The notes under the pieces were generated by a model that was given only the letters and a program-made list of their open reading frames with translations, was not told where the DNA came from and did no database searches. 64,000 nt of DNA from Pirellulales bacterium. Its GTDB lineage: Bacteria > Planctomycetota > Planctomycetia > Pirellulales > UBA1268. This document shows positions 16,577 through 28,229 of this stretch, piece by piece. The first letter of the stretch is position 1, and each line of letters opens with the position of its first letter. The stretch spans positions 17,498 to 81,497 of the forward strand of contig JAGYJY010000002.1 in assembly GCA_018401745.1 (NCBI GenBank). Direction: 5' to 3'. The translations under genes were made by a program, and so were the position numbers.

Positions 16577-18821
16577 ACCGACTTGCCATATCGCACGACA
16601 CGCCGCCAGCAGCCGGCACATAGCAGGCGCGGGCGTAGTCCATCACCATGCGGTGGGCACTAAACCGCCAGGCGAGAGAACTGATCGAGTTTTTCATCAT
16701 CCGGATCCACTCCCGCGGCAGGCCGTCGCTGTCGCGGTCGTAGAAGAGGGGAATCGCTTCTTTTTCAAGCACGTCGTAGAGGGCGGCGGCGTCCCGCTGG
16801 TCGGTGATCTCATCCTGGGCGTGGGTCTCACCGCGGCCGATCGCGAAGCCGTTGCGGCCGTCGAAAGCCTCAGCCCACCAGCCGTCGAGAATCGAGCAGT
16901 TGAGCCCGCCGTTGAGCACCACCTTCTGGCCGCTCGTGCCTGAGGCCTCCAGCGGACGCCGCGGGTTGTTGAGCCAAATATCGACGCCCTGGATAAGATG
17001 CCGGCAGACGTTGATGTCGTAGTCCTCGACAAACACGATCCGTCCGCTGGTCTGCTCGTCGTGCCGCAGATTGGCAATCTTGCGGATCAGGGCCTTGCCG
17101 GGTTCGTCGGCAGGATGGGCCTTACCGGCAAAGATGATCTGAATCGGCCGGTCGGGATCGCTGATCATGGCCAGCAGACGGTCGATATCGCTGAGCACGA
17201 GGTCGGCCCGTTTGTAGGTCGCAAAGCGGCGGGCAAAGCCGATTGTCAGAACATTGGGATCGAGCACGGTGCGTGCCTGCTCGACCGCCTCATCGCACTC
17301 CCCGCGACGGCGACACTGACGGGCCAGCCGCCGACGCACGAACTGCAAGAGCAGGTTTTTCAGGGCGTAGTGCGTCTCCCAGAGCTCGCCTGAGTCGACA
17401 TCGTAGATCTTCTGCCAGACATCGGGCTCGCCCATCCGGCGAAACCAGCCGGCCGGAAAGATGCGGTCGTAGAGCTGCAGCATCTGCCAGGAGAGCCAGC
17501 TGGGCACATGCACGCCATTGGTGATGTGGCCGATCGGCACCTCTTCCTCGCCCCGCGATGGCCAGAGGCTGTTCCACATGCGACGGCTGACATGGCCATG
17601 CAGGGCGCTGACGGCATTGGCCCGCTGGGAGAGCTTGAGCGCGAGCACCGTCATGCAGAACGGCTCTTCGTGGTTGTGGGGCTCCACGCGTCCCAGCGAC
17701 ATCAGGTGGTCGTGCGAGATCCCGATCGCGTCTCGCATGGGGCCGAGATGCTCTTCAATCAGGCCGCCATCGAAGCGGTCATGGCCGGCCGGCACTGGCG
17801 TGTGGGTGGTAAACACCGTCTGCCGCGACACCCGCCGCACGGCCTCGTCGTAGGACCAGCCGTCTCGGTCCATGCGGCCGCGGATCGCCTCGAGCGTGGC
17901 GAAAGCGGAGTGGCCTTCGTTGAGGTGATAGACGCCGGGCGTGATGCCCATGGCGCGAATCGCCTTCACGCCACCGATACCGAGCACGAGCTCCTGACGG
18001 ATGCGGATCCTGGTGTCGCCACCGTAAAGCCGGCTGGTCAGTTCACGGTCTTCAGGCTTGTTGCCCTCGACGTCCGAGTCGAGCAGGTAGAGATTCACCC
18101 GGCCCACCGACATCCGCCAGACCTGAGCGAAAATCGGACCGCTGCGGGTGTCGACCTGCACCATGACTGGCTCGTCGTTGACGTCGAGCGCCGGGGCAAT
18201 CGGGAGATTCTCCTCACGCGAGAGGATGTACTCCTGATGCTGGTAGCCGTCGATGTCGAGCTCTTGCCGGAAGTAGCCCTGCTTGTAGAAGAGGCCCACG
18301 GCAATCAAGGGAATCCCCAGGCCGCTGGCACTCTTGATGTGGTCGCCAGCAAGCACGCCCAGGCCGCCGGAGTAGACCGGCACCGATTCGTGGATGCCAA
18401 ACTCCGCCGAGAAGTAGACCACAGGCTTCGAGCCGAGCACGCCCGCGTGCACATGGCTCCAGGTCGACTCGGCAGCCAGGTATTCCTTGAGACGGCGGTA
18501 GGCCTGGTTGATCCGGCTGTAAAGCACGAGTTCCGCAGCCCGCGACTCAAGCCGCTCGGGAGTGAACTCAGCCAGCAGCGCGATCGGGTTGTGGCCCAGT
18601 TGCCGGAAGCGTACGGGGTCGAGTTCGCGGAAGAGATTGTTGACTTCCGGATGCCAGCTCCACCACAGATTGCGAGCAAGTGCCATGCACTTGTCGTAGA
18701 GGTTTTGTGGAGAGAGTTCGTTGAGTCGTGGGGGGGCGAGACGCCCGCTGCCATTGGCCATTGGCATCACCGATACAGGGATGCCGGGAGTGCGCGGGAC
18801 GGTCTCTTCTGCCTGGCTCAT
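16575..18821 (-). CDS. glgP: Alpha-1,4-glucan (glycogen) phosphorylase
   Basis: Releases glucose-1-phosphate from glycogen or maltodextrin with pyridoxal phosphate. A 748-residue protein of the shorter Thermotoga/archaeal-type GT35 group (about 720-850), not the 800+ residue GlgP/MalP type. Recognisable are the N-terminal NLWWSWHPEVNNLFRELDP, the FSAEFGIHESVPVYSGGLG substrate loop, YHLNEGHSAFATLE, THTPVPAGHDRF, and the PLP loop EASGTSGQKVVLNGGLN near 650, which carries the Schiff-base Lys. The product would feed the phosphohexomutase at 5.2-7.1 kb. The stop codon abuts repeat island 1. Confidence 0.9.
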   Translation of the reverse strand: MSQAEETVPRTPGIPVSVMPMANGSGRLAPPRLNELSPQNLYDKCMALARNLWWSWHPEVNNLFRELDPVRFRQLGHNPIALLAEFTPERLESRAAELVLYSRINQAYRRLKEYLAAESTWSHVHAGVLGSKPVVYFSAEFGIHESVPVYSGGLGVLAGDHIKSASGLGIPLIAVGLFYKQGYFRQELDIDGYQHQEYILSREENLPIAPALDVNDEPVMVQVDTRSGPIFAQVWRMSVGRVNLYLLDSDVEGNKPEDRELTSRLYGGDTRIRIRQELVLGIGGVKAIRAMGITPGVYHLNEGHSAFATLEAIRGRMDRDGWSYDEAVRRVSRQTVFTTHTPVPAGHDRFDGGLIEEHLGPMRDAIGISHDHLMSLGRVEPHNHEEPFCMTVLALKLSQRANAVSALHGHVSRRMWNSLWPSRGEEEVPIGHITNGVHVPSWLSWQMLQLYDRIFPAGWFRRMGEPDVWQKIYDVDSGELWETHYALKNLLLQFVRRRLARQCRRRGECDEAVEQARTVLDPNVLTIGFARRFATYKRADLVLSDIDRLLAMISDPDRPIQIIFAGKAHPADEPGKALIRKIANLRHDEQTSGRIVFVEDYDINVCRHLIQGVDIWLNNPRRPLEASGTSGQKVVLNGGLNCSILDGWWAEAFDGRNGFAIGRGETHAQDEITDQRDAAALYDVLEKEAIPLFYDRDSDGLPREWIRMMKNSISSLAWRFSAHRMVMDYARACYVPAAGGVSCDMASR

Positions 18822-18973
18822 GGCGGGGCTCCGAGGGGGGTGGGAAGCGGTCAGCGCGAAACGGAGGGAACCATCCAGAAGTGTGCGGAGTATAGCCCCG
18901 GCACCGGTGCCAGGCGAGCCCCCGCCCCCGTTATGATGCCTGACGGTCTCAGCCCTTGCGAAAGCCCCACGCC

Positions 18974-20041
18974 ATGCCGCCCCCCCAGCTCTTCCCCATC
19001 GGTTGCCAACACCCCGAGCCGGACGCCCTCATCGCTGTGCTCGACGCGATTAGAACCCGCGCCGAGCAGACCCGCAGTGAGGGCCCCTGGGCCAGCGGTA
19101 TCTGGAAGGTGCTGGCGGCCCACGGCGTGCTTGACGGCTTCATTCCCATCGACTGTGAGGGCACCGCGGCGGACGAGGCCGCCGTCACCGAGTTTCTGCT
19201 TGAACTCGGCGGCTGCTGCCTGACCACCGCACTCGCCCTCACGCAGTGGGCCAGTGGCTGCCGGATCATCGCCGAGGCAGACCAGGACGTGCGGCAGCGG
19301 TACCTGCCCGCGCTGACACGGGGCGAGCTGACAACGACTGTCGGCATCTCCCAGCTCACCACGAGCCGCCGCCATCTGGGCGGTGCTGTGATGCGGGCGA
19401 GCGACCTCGGGGGCCGCTGGCAGCTCGACGGGCTCTGCCCGTGGGTCACGGGGGCCGACAGCGTCGACACGATCGTGACCGGAGCGGCCACGGCTGACGG
19501 CGAGACCCGTTTCTTTCTCGTCGATTGCAAGGCTCCCGGCATCAGCGTTGATGCCCCCATGCAGATGCTCGCACTCACCGGGAGCCGCACCTCCGTCGTG
19601 CACGTCACGGCGGCCCTCGCTGCCGAGATGATCGAGCCACCAACCACGCGGAGGCCCGGTGCCGGAGGCCTGACCACCTCGGCCCTTGCCGTCGGTGCGG
19701 CCAAGGCCTCGGCGAAACTGCTCGCAGAGGAGGCCTCGCGACGCCACGACGTGCGGCCCGTGGCCCACGGGCTTGCCGACGAAGCCGACAGGTTAGCCGC
19801 TCGAGTGATGAACGCTGTGCGGGAAGGCATCGAGCCCGACGACCGCGATCGCCTCCGCGGTGAGGCCAACAACCTGGTGATCCGAGCATCCCAGGCAGGC
19901 CTTGTGGCCAGCAAAGGGGCGGGATTCGTCGTCGGCCATCCCGCCGAGCTCGCCGTTCGCGAGGCGATGTTCTTTCTCGTCTGGAGCTGTCCTCAGACCG
20001 TCTCTGCCGCCACGCTCTGCGAGCTGGCTTCGCTCGGATAA
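18974..20041 (+). CDS. Acyl-CoA dehydrogenase-like protein
   Basis: A 355-residue protein with the ACAD layout: N-terminal helices (GVLDGFIPIDCEG), a middle beta domain (WQLDGLCPWVTGADSVDTIV, matching the usual LNGxKxxITNG region) and a C-terminal helical bundle (ALAVGAAKASAKLLAEEA). The usual catalytic Glu segment and the flavin RxxxxG pattern are not evident, so the family is fairly clear but activity is doubtful. The ATG at 18974 was chosen over a TTG six codons earlier; a TATGAT box lies at 18932-18937. Confidence 0.65.
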   Translation: MPPPQLFPIGCQHPEPDALIAVLDAIRTRAEQTRSEGPWASGIWKVLAAHGVLDGFIPIDCEGTAADEAAVTEFLLELGGCCLTTALALTQWASGCRIIAEADQDVRQRYLPALTRGELTTTVGISQLTTSRRHLGGAVMRASDLGGRWQLDGLCPWVTGADSVDTIVTGAATADGETRFFLVDCKAPGISVDAPMQMLALTGSRTSVVHVTAALAAEMIEPPTTRRPGAGGLTTSALAVGAAKASAKLLAEEASRRHDVRPVAHGLADEADRLAARVMNAVREGIEPDDRDRLRGEANNLVIRASQAGLVASKGAGFVVGHPAELAVREAMFFLVWSCPQTVSAATLCELASLG

Positions 20042-20157
20042 GCGAAGGTTTTCTTCGCGAAAAACACACATTCCGGGCTTGTCGGCCTGGCGGGTTTTGG
20101 AGCATGCTGAAGGGTTGTGGGTCAACAGGTTTCCCACAGTCCTCGGGGGTGTTTTTC

Positions 20158-21185
20158 ATGTCGGCCAATCCTCGCCGTGTCCTCATCGTCAAACTGTCGG
20201 CGATCGGCGATGTGCTGCACACCCTTCCCGTTGCCGTCGCGCTGCGGCGGGCGCTCCCGAAGCGGAAATCGCCTGGGCGGTCGAGGGCCGAGCCCGTGAG
20301 CTGCTCACGGAGCACCCCGCCATCGACCGTGTGATCAGCCTGCGGCGTCACTGGCTCACCTCACCCGCCTCGGTGCTCGACGTACGAAAGCGGCTCTCCA
20401 ACTTCAGCCCCGATGTGACGATCGACGCCCAGGGGCTCTTCAAGAGCGGGGTGCTCTCCTGGCTCTCAGGAGCTGGCATGCGGATCGGCTATGCCGCTCC
20501 AGAAGCCCGCGAGGGCTCCGCCTTCTTCTCCACGCATCGCATCACCGCCACCGCAGCCCATGTCGTCGATCGGCATCTCGAACTGCTCGCCCCTCTGGGT
20601 ATCACCGCGGGCGAACCCCGCTTCCAGATGCCGAGGCCGGAGGAACCCCGCAGGAGCGTCGACGCCTGGTGGAAAACCTTGGCCCTGCCCGATGCGCCTG
20701 CCGTGATGAACCCTGGGGCTGGCTGGACGTCAAAGCTCTGGCCCACCGAGCGGTTTGCGGCGGTCGCCCGCCAGCTGGGCCGACGGCACGGCCTGGTGAG
20801 CCTTGTCGTCTGGGGCGGTGCCAGCGAACGCGAAGCCGCCGAACGGATTGTGGCAGCCTCTGAGGGGGAGGCGGTGTTGGCTCCGGCCACCTCGCTGCCC
20901 GAGCTGGCCGAGGTTGCCGCCCGAGCCCGTGTGTTTCTTTCCAGTGACACCGGGCCGCTGCACCTGGCGGCGGCGATGGGCACGCCCTGCGTGGGCCTCT
21001 TTGGCCCCGTCCCTGCCTCGCGCAACGGCCCCTACGGTTCGCAGCACATCGCCGTCGAACCACCTGCAGGGATTCGGCCGGCCTGGAAAGATCGCAAACG
21101 TGACACGCAATCAATGCGTGCGATCGACGCGGATCGGGTCGTGGCAGCCACGTCGCAGCTGATCAGCCGTCTTGCCGCCGCCTGA
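20158..21185 (+). CDS. Glycosyltransferase family 9 (heptosyltransferase-like), frameshifted
   Basis: Transfers a heptose or other sugar to lipopolysaccharide core. The N-terminal RRVLIVKLSAIGDVLHTLP (residues 5-23) is the WaaC/WaaF signature. A shift of one missing base at 20255-20262 (in GCTCCCGAAGCGG) moves the frame from RRALP to EAEIAWAVEGRA. The rest is intact: VTIDAQGLFKSG, NPGAGWTSKLWPTERFAAVA and the C-terminal donor site LSSDTGPLHLAAAMGTPCVG. Repaired length is about 342 residues, normal for the family. The context suggests envelope synthesis. Confidence 0.8.
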
Positions 21186-21290
21186 TGCAGCGGCGACTCC
21201 CCGATCGCTTCTCCAGGCCGTCGCCCCGGTTCGGTTTCGGTCCGCCTATACTCTGCACGCAGATCGATCCCTGAAACCGGAGGCTCAGGC

Positions 21291-23658
<2,368 letters not shown>

Positions 23659-23694
23659 GGCTGCGACGAGACTTTTGCCGCCCGCCGAGCCGGA

Positions 23695-24600
23695 TCACCT
23701 GCGCACGGTCTCCGGAGCCCAGGCCAGGCCGAGCGTGGCCATCCCGCAGCCCCAGGCGAGGTCGCCAGCAAGCCAGCCGATCAGCGGCCAGGCCACGATG
23801 CCCAGGGCGACGATGCTGCGGCGGAGACCGACCACCCACACGCCTGCGGCAAAAGCGATCTCGAAGAGCGTGATCGCGTGGGTCAGCAGATTCGTGAGGT
23901 AGTCGGAGCCCGCCATTGCTGCCATCAGGCTCACTGGGGCCTGCTCGCGGCCGCTGAGAAGCCACCATGCGGCCGTGCCATCCCACCAGATGTCGCCCTT
24001 GAGCTGCGCGAGAATCGCTGCAACTGTGATGCCGGAGGCGTGCACAGCCATCAGCGACAGCGCCAGCCGGTTGCTGACCGAGGGCACGGCCTCAGCACCG
24101 CCGCGAGCCCGCCTGAGCCATGCGTCGAGGGAGAGGTGGTCGCCGCTGCGGCCGATCACGAGGCACCACAGCAGGATGGTGAGCACATCGTCGGCGGGGC
24201 TGATCAGCATCGGGCCGCGATGGAGGATCGACACCCAGAGCACTGCCGCGGCTGCGGCGGCGATCCGCGTGCCCAGGCCGACGAGCAGCGCCGCAAATGC
24301 GGCAACTCCAAGCCCGTAGAGCGCCCACAGGGAGGCTGCTGTCGTGGCCGCATCAAAGAACGATACACCCGAGGCCTTCCGCCAGGTGGCCATCACGTCG
24401 GGCGAAACAATCCCTTGCGGCCCGAACCACCGCTGCAGATCAGCGGCATAGCTCGACCAGAGCACCAGCCCCAGGACGGCGGTCAGAATCCTGATCACCG
24501 CCAGCGGACGACCGTCCGCGGGAAGAAACCAGAACGCATTCCAGGCGGTGCCGACCTGCTGAGAAAACGAAACAGGCGCTGTGGTGGGCTGGCTGCTCAC
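23695..24600 (-). CDS. HTTM-domain membrane protein
   Basis: A 301-residue protein with about six hydrophobic segments and the HTTM pattern: ADGRPLAVIRILTAVLGLVL near residue 27, a YAADLQRWFGPQGI loop, WVSILHRGPMLISPADDVLT (conserved HRG and DD near 132-144) and the late ITLFEIAFAAGVW. HTTM domains resemble the membrane part of vitamin K-dependent gamma-carboxylase; bacterial members have no proven reaction. Its ATG overlaps the stop of the upstream gene by 4 bases (24597-24600). Confidence 0.8.
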   Translation of the reverse strand: MSSQPTTAPVSFSQQVGTAWNAFWFLPADGRPLAVIRILTAVLGLVLWSSYAADLQRWFGPQGIVSPDVMATWRKASGVSFFDAATTAASLWALYGLGVAAFAALLVGLGTRIAAAAAAVLWVSILHRGPMLISPADDVLTILLWCLVIGRSGDHLSLDAWLRRARGGAEAVPSVSNRLALSLMAVHASGITVAAILAQLKGDIWWDGTAAWWLLSGREQAPVSLMAAMAGSDYLTNLLTHAITLFEIAFAAGVWVVGLRRSIVALGIVAWPLIGWLAGDLAWGCGMATLGLAWAPETVRR

Positions 24601-25259
24601 GGCGTGGCTCCTTCGTCGTTTGTGGGCGACACCACCGGCGCGACATCCCGCTGCTCTTCGACCGTAAGCAGCTGCACGCTGCCGGCCACCCGCCGCACCC
24701 GCGCCACCATTGCCTGCTCAAGGGAGGGCTTCGCGGCTGCGTCGAACGCCGACCTTTCCGGCATGGCAAACCGCAGGCAGCGGACGCGAAGATCTTCGGA
24801 GCCAAGCTCGTCAAAGAGGCTTTCCGCCACCGCCGTGGGCAGCAGGCCGGCCACATCTTCGGGCACGGCCTCTGGCTCCAGCCAGCCTGCAAGCGTTCGC
24901 CAGCGATTGGCGGCGATGCCCGACGACCCGGCGGCCGGGAAGCGGATCGTCTTCGCCTCACCGGCGGCGTTCCAGGGTTCCACCACGATGACGTGATCGG
25001 CATCGTCCAGCTGGCCGTAGGTCAGCCGGTAGTCGAATCCGAGGTCGAGCCAGAGAGGCACCATCCAGGGGGAGAACAGCTTCGACTTCACCGTGCTCAC
25101 CAGCAGCGACGACCCACTGCCAGAGTTGCCGGCCACTGTGAGCACACAGCCGAACAGGTAGAGGCTCAGGAGAATGCTCACGAAGCCGCGAAAGGCCTCG
25201 CTCGGCAGGCCGGCCTGCGTCGATTTCGGGTCGGTTTTTCGGGGTGGCTGGGCTGACAC
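24597..25259 (-). CDS. Membrane-anchored partner of the HTTM protein
   Basis: About 220 residues from the GTG at 25259, which has a GGAAG box; the frame could also begin at the ATG at 25385. A single hydrophobic segment (FVSILLSLYLFGCVLTVAG) is followed by a soluble domain with WMVPLWLDLGFDYRLTYGQ and VIVVEPWNAAGEAKTIRFP. It overlaps the HTTM gene by ATGA. Such single-pass partners commonly sit before HTTM genes, suggesting a complex (inference). No catalytic motif recognised. Confidence 0.65.
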   Translation of the reverse strand: MSAQPPRKTDPKSTQAGLPSEAFRGFVSILLSLYLFGCVLTVAGNSGSGSSLLVSTVKSKLFSPWMVPLWLDLGFDYRLTYGQLDDADHVIVVEPWNAAGEAKTIRFPAAGSSGIAANRWRTLAGWLEPEAVPEDVAGLLPTAVAESLFDELGSEDLRVRCLRFAMPERSAFDAAAKPSLEQAMVARVRRVAGSVQLLTVEEQRDVAPVVSPTNDEGATP

Positions 25260-25424
25260 GGCATCTTCCGGATGCGAGTGGGACGGCTTTCGGGACGAGC
25301 TACGTTGACACACCGTCAGCAGCCCGATAGTTTCCCGGTGAGGCATCTGCCTCAACGATACTTCCGAAAACGCGGGGAGGCGCATGTCTCCCGAGGAAGC
25401 CTCTGGCTTTCAACGATTTTTTCA

Positions 25425-25500
<76 letters not shown>

Positions 25501-25580
25501 GCAGTTTCGTGCGGAGCCCCATGGAGCTCCGACAGGCCGCGACGACGTAGGCCAAGCCGTGGTTCTGGGATGTCGATGCG

Positions 25581-26552
25581 GTGACGCGAGGCGAGCATCC
25601 AGAAACGGCCGCTGAGCCCATTGCCTGGCTGAACGGCTGCTTTCTGCCGGCAACCGAGCTGGCCCTCCCTGTTGGCGATGCGGGCTTTGTGCTCGGAGCG
25701 ACCGTCACAGAGCAGCTTCGGACCTTTCGCGGAAAACTCTTTCAGCCGGAAGCCCACGCCCGCAGGCTTGCAGAGTCGCTGGCGATCACCGGCATCGAGC
25801 TGGCGGATGTCTGCGGCCCCGCTGGGAAACCTGGAGGCCTCACGCTCACGCACCTGTTTGCGGCAGCCGACACCGTTGCTTCCCGCAACACAGCGGCCGG
25901 CCCCGACGGCGGCGATGTGGGCGTGGTGGTTTTCCTGACCCCAGGCGACCTTGCGGCGCAGCACGAAGGGCACGGTGGATCGCCTCGCGCTGCGATTCAC
26001 AGTTTTCCACTGGCGTTTCGCCTCTGGCACACGGCCTACCAGACTGGCGTGGCCCTGCGGAGAGTGCGGGTGCGACAGGTGCCTGACGCCTGTTGGCCGG
26101 TGCGGCTGAAGTGCCGCAGCCGGATGCACTACTACCTTGCCGACCGCGAGGCCGCAGCCGCAGAGCCTGGCAGCCGTGCGATTCTTGAGGAAGCCGACGG
26201 CGCGATCTGCGAAACCTCAACAGCCAACGTGATTGCGGTTCACAACGGCGTGCTCAGCCCCCCCTCCCATGCCCTCGAAGGCGTGAGCTTGGCGTTTGCT
26301 CGCAAACTGGCCGTGGAGGCTGGCCTGAGCTGGCAGCCTCGACAGCTTCTCGCTGCCGATCTGGCAACGGCTGACGAAGTCCTGCTCTCCAGCACGCCCA
26401 GCTGCCTGCTGCCGGCCACCCGCTTTGACGGCCTGCCCGTGGGTCATGGAACGCCTGGTCCGGTCTATCGGCGATTGCTCGCTGCCTGGAGCGAGGCGGT
26501 CGGCCTCGACATCGCCTCCCAGGCGGTGCAGATGGCCATTTCGGCCGCTTGA
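25581..26552 (+). CDS. PLP-dependent aminotransferase class IV
   Basis: A 323-residue fold-IV PLP enzyme (branched-chain or D-amino acid aminotransferase, or aminodeoxychorismate lyase). Markers: IAWLNGCFLPATELALPVGD at the start, FRGKLFQPEAHARRLAES, the Schiff-base Lys in RLKCRSRMHYYLADREA near 178, and EEADGAICETSTANVIAVHN near 205, which binds the cofactor. Fold-IV subfamilies cannot be separated by eye. The GTG start at 25581 lies 84 bases after tRNA-Ala. Confidence 0.8.
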   Translation: MTRGEHPETAAEPIAWLNGCFLPATELALPVGDAGFVLGATVTEQLRTFRGKLFQPEAHARRLAESLAITGIELADVCGPAGKPGGLTLTHLFAAADTVASRNTAAGPDGGDVGVVVFLTPGDLAAQHEGHGGSPRAAIHSFPLAFRLWHTAYQTGVALRRVRVRQVPDACWPVRLKCRSRMHYYLADREAAAAEPGSRAILEEADGAICETSTANVIAVHNGVLSPPSHALEGVSLAFARKLAVEAGLSWQPRQLLAADLATADEVLLSSTPSCLLPATRFDGLPVGHGTPGPVYRRLLAAWSEAVGLDIASQAVQMAISAA

Positions 26553-26614
26553 ACCAGAGGCCTGCGGAGGATGACGTTGCGGAAGGATCGAGCGGCTGAG
26601 ACGATACCAGTTTC

Positions 26615-27565
26615 ATGAACGCCTCCGCCCCCCACGCTGTTGCACACGAGCCGCTGCTGCGGCGGACCCACGTGCGGTATCACGTGGAGCACACCACGAC
26701 CTACACCTATTCCGAGCCGGTTCCGGTCTGCCACAACGAGATCCATCTCGTGCCCAGGGCGTTGCCGCGGCAGCGGGTTCTTGGGAATGCCATCACGGTG
26801 AAGCCCCAGCCAGCGTCGCTCTCCACCCACACCGACGCCTTTGGCAACACGGTTGGTTACTTCTCGATCCAGGAGGCCCACGAGCAGCTGACCGTCGCGA
26901 GCAGCAGCAGCGTGGAGGTGATCACGCCAGGTCCGTGGGAGATGCTGCCGGCACGAAACTGGGAACTGCTCCGCGACGACCTCGAGCGAGCGCCTGGACC
27001 GGATGCCCTTCAGGCGAAGCAGTTCCGCTTTGAGTCGCCGCTGGTCCGCACCCTCGAGCCTCTTGCCAGCTGGGCCGCGGAGTCGTTTCCGACAGGACGT
27101 CCGTGGGCAGATGCCGTCGTCGAACTGACCCACCGCATCTTCCGTGACTTTGTCTACGATCCCACCGCCACCACGACAAGCACGCCGGTCGAAGAGGTCT
27201 TTCGCCTCAGGCGAGGTGTCTGCCAAGACTTTGCCCATCTGCAGATCGCCTGCCTGAGGTCACTCGGCCTGGCAGCCCGCTACATCAGTGGCTACATCGC
27301 CAACACGCGTGTGCCCGGAGAACGCGAACTGGTTGGTGCTGATGCCTCCCACGCCTGGCTTTCGGTGTGGGGAGGCGAAGCTGGCTGGCTCGACCTCGAT
27401 CCCACCAATGACTGCGTGCCGGGCAATCAGCATGTCACCCTCGGCTGGGGCCGCGACTACGCCGATGTCTGCCCGATCAAGGGCGTGTATGTCGGAGGCG
27501 GCAGCCACAGCATGGACGTGGCGGTCCACGTCAGGGCCCTCGACAGCGAATGGAACACCCCATGA
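26615..27565 (+). CDS. Transglutaminase-like cysteine protease family protein
   Basis: A 316-residue protein with an N-terminal bacterial transglutaminase-associated beta domain (VRYHVEHTTTYTYSEPV) and a transglutaminase core. The catalytic Cys is in FRLRRGVCQDFAHLQI (about 203), His in DASHAWLSVW (about 247) and Asp in GWLDLDPTND (about 263). No signal peptide, so cytoplasmic. Such proteins are usually proteases or amidases rather than cross-linkers. The stop overlaps the next gene's ATG (ATGA at 27562). Confidence 0.85.
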   Translation: MNASAPHAVAHEPLLRRTHVRYHVEHTTTYTYSEPVPVCHNEIHLVPRALPRQRVLGNAITVKPQPASLSTHTDAFGNTVGYFSIQEAHEQLTVASSSSVEVITPGPWEMLPARNWELLRDDLERAPGPDALQAKQFRFESPLVRTLEPLASWAAESFPTGRPWADAVVELTHRIFRDFVYDPTATTTSTPVEEVFRLRRGVCQDFAHLQIACLRSLGLAARYISGYIANTRVPGERELVGADASHAWLSVWGGEAGWLDLDPTNDCVPGNQHVTLGWGRDYADVCPIKGVYVGGGSHSMDVAVHVRALDSEWNTP

Positions 27566-28209
27566 CCGACCAGGCCAGCGAGCCACAGCCAACGATTCCC
27601 CGCGGGCCACGCGGCTGGCTGCGGCGGCTCTACCTCTGGGTGCTCTCGTGGGCCGACTCACCCTACGGCACCGCCGGGCTGGCAGGCATCTCGTTTGCAG
27701 AGAGTTCCTTCTTCCCGATTCCCCCGGATGTGCTGCAGATCGCTCTGTCGGTGTCGCGGCCGCAGCGGGCGTTTCTGTTTGCTGCGGTGTCGACGGTGGC
27801 GAGCGTTGCTGGCGGGGCACTCGGCTGGGCGATTGGCTGGGGCCTCTGGCAGGCAACGAGTGGCTTCTTCTTCGACTGGATCCCAGGGTTCAGTGAAGAA
27901 CATTTCGCCTATGTCGAGCAGCAGTATCAGGCCAACGCCGGCATCGCGATCTTCGCCGCTGCGTTCACGCCGATCCCCTTCAAGGTGTTCACGATTGCCG
28001 CTGGAGCCTGCTCTGTCCCGCTGACAACCCTGCTGCTGGCGTCGGTCGCCGGCCGGGGGCTCCGCTTCTTCCTTGTCGCCTGCGTGATGCGGATCTTTGG
28101 CGAACAGGCCAAGCGGATTCTCAACCGCCACCTTGAGCTGGTCACGCTGGTGCTCGGCGGCCTGATCGTGGCGGGCTTCGTCGCGATCCGCTACCTGCCG
28201 CGGCACTGA
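27562..28209 (+). CDS. YqaA/DedA-related (VTT) membrane protein
   Basis: A 215-residue membrane protein with the YqaA pattern: ISFAESSFFPIPPDVLQIAL near 43 (acidic residue plus Pro-rich re-entrant loop) and FAAAFTPIPFKVFTIAAGAC near 135, the second half of the pseudo-repeat. Four or five hydrophobic segments. VTT proteins are linked to lipid scrambling or phospholipid transport in other systems. The start at 27562 overlaps the transglutaminase stop; an ATG 12 bases earlier is in frame. Confidence 0.85.
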   Translation: MTDQASEPQPTIPRGPRGWLRRLYLWVLSWADSPYGTAGLAGISFAESSFFPIPPDVLQIALSVSRPQRAFLFAAVSTVASVAGGALGWAIGWGLWQATSGFFFDWIPGFSEEHFAYVEQQYQANAGIAIFAAAFTPIPFKVFTIAAGACSVPLTTLLLASVAGRGLRFFLVACVMRIFGEQAKRILNRHLELVTLVLGGLIVAGFVAIRYLPRH

Positions 28210-28229
28210 CGCCGCAGCCTGCTCCCCGC

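Noticed and set aside
16184..16621. Repetitive open frames in repeat island 1
   Set aside because: Every frame across the island is open because of its composition; the peptides merely translate the tandem repeats.
17508..19223. Open frame of 571 codons antisense to the glucan phosphorylase
   Set aside because: It spans the phosphorylase and the start of the next gene and shows no motifs or starts.
20042..20058. GCGAAG-GTTTT-CTTCGC hairpin after the acyl-CoA-dehydrogenase-like gene as an intrinsic terminator
   Set aside because: The stem is only six base pairs and no T tract follows on either strand, so the evidence is too weak.
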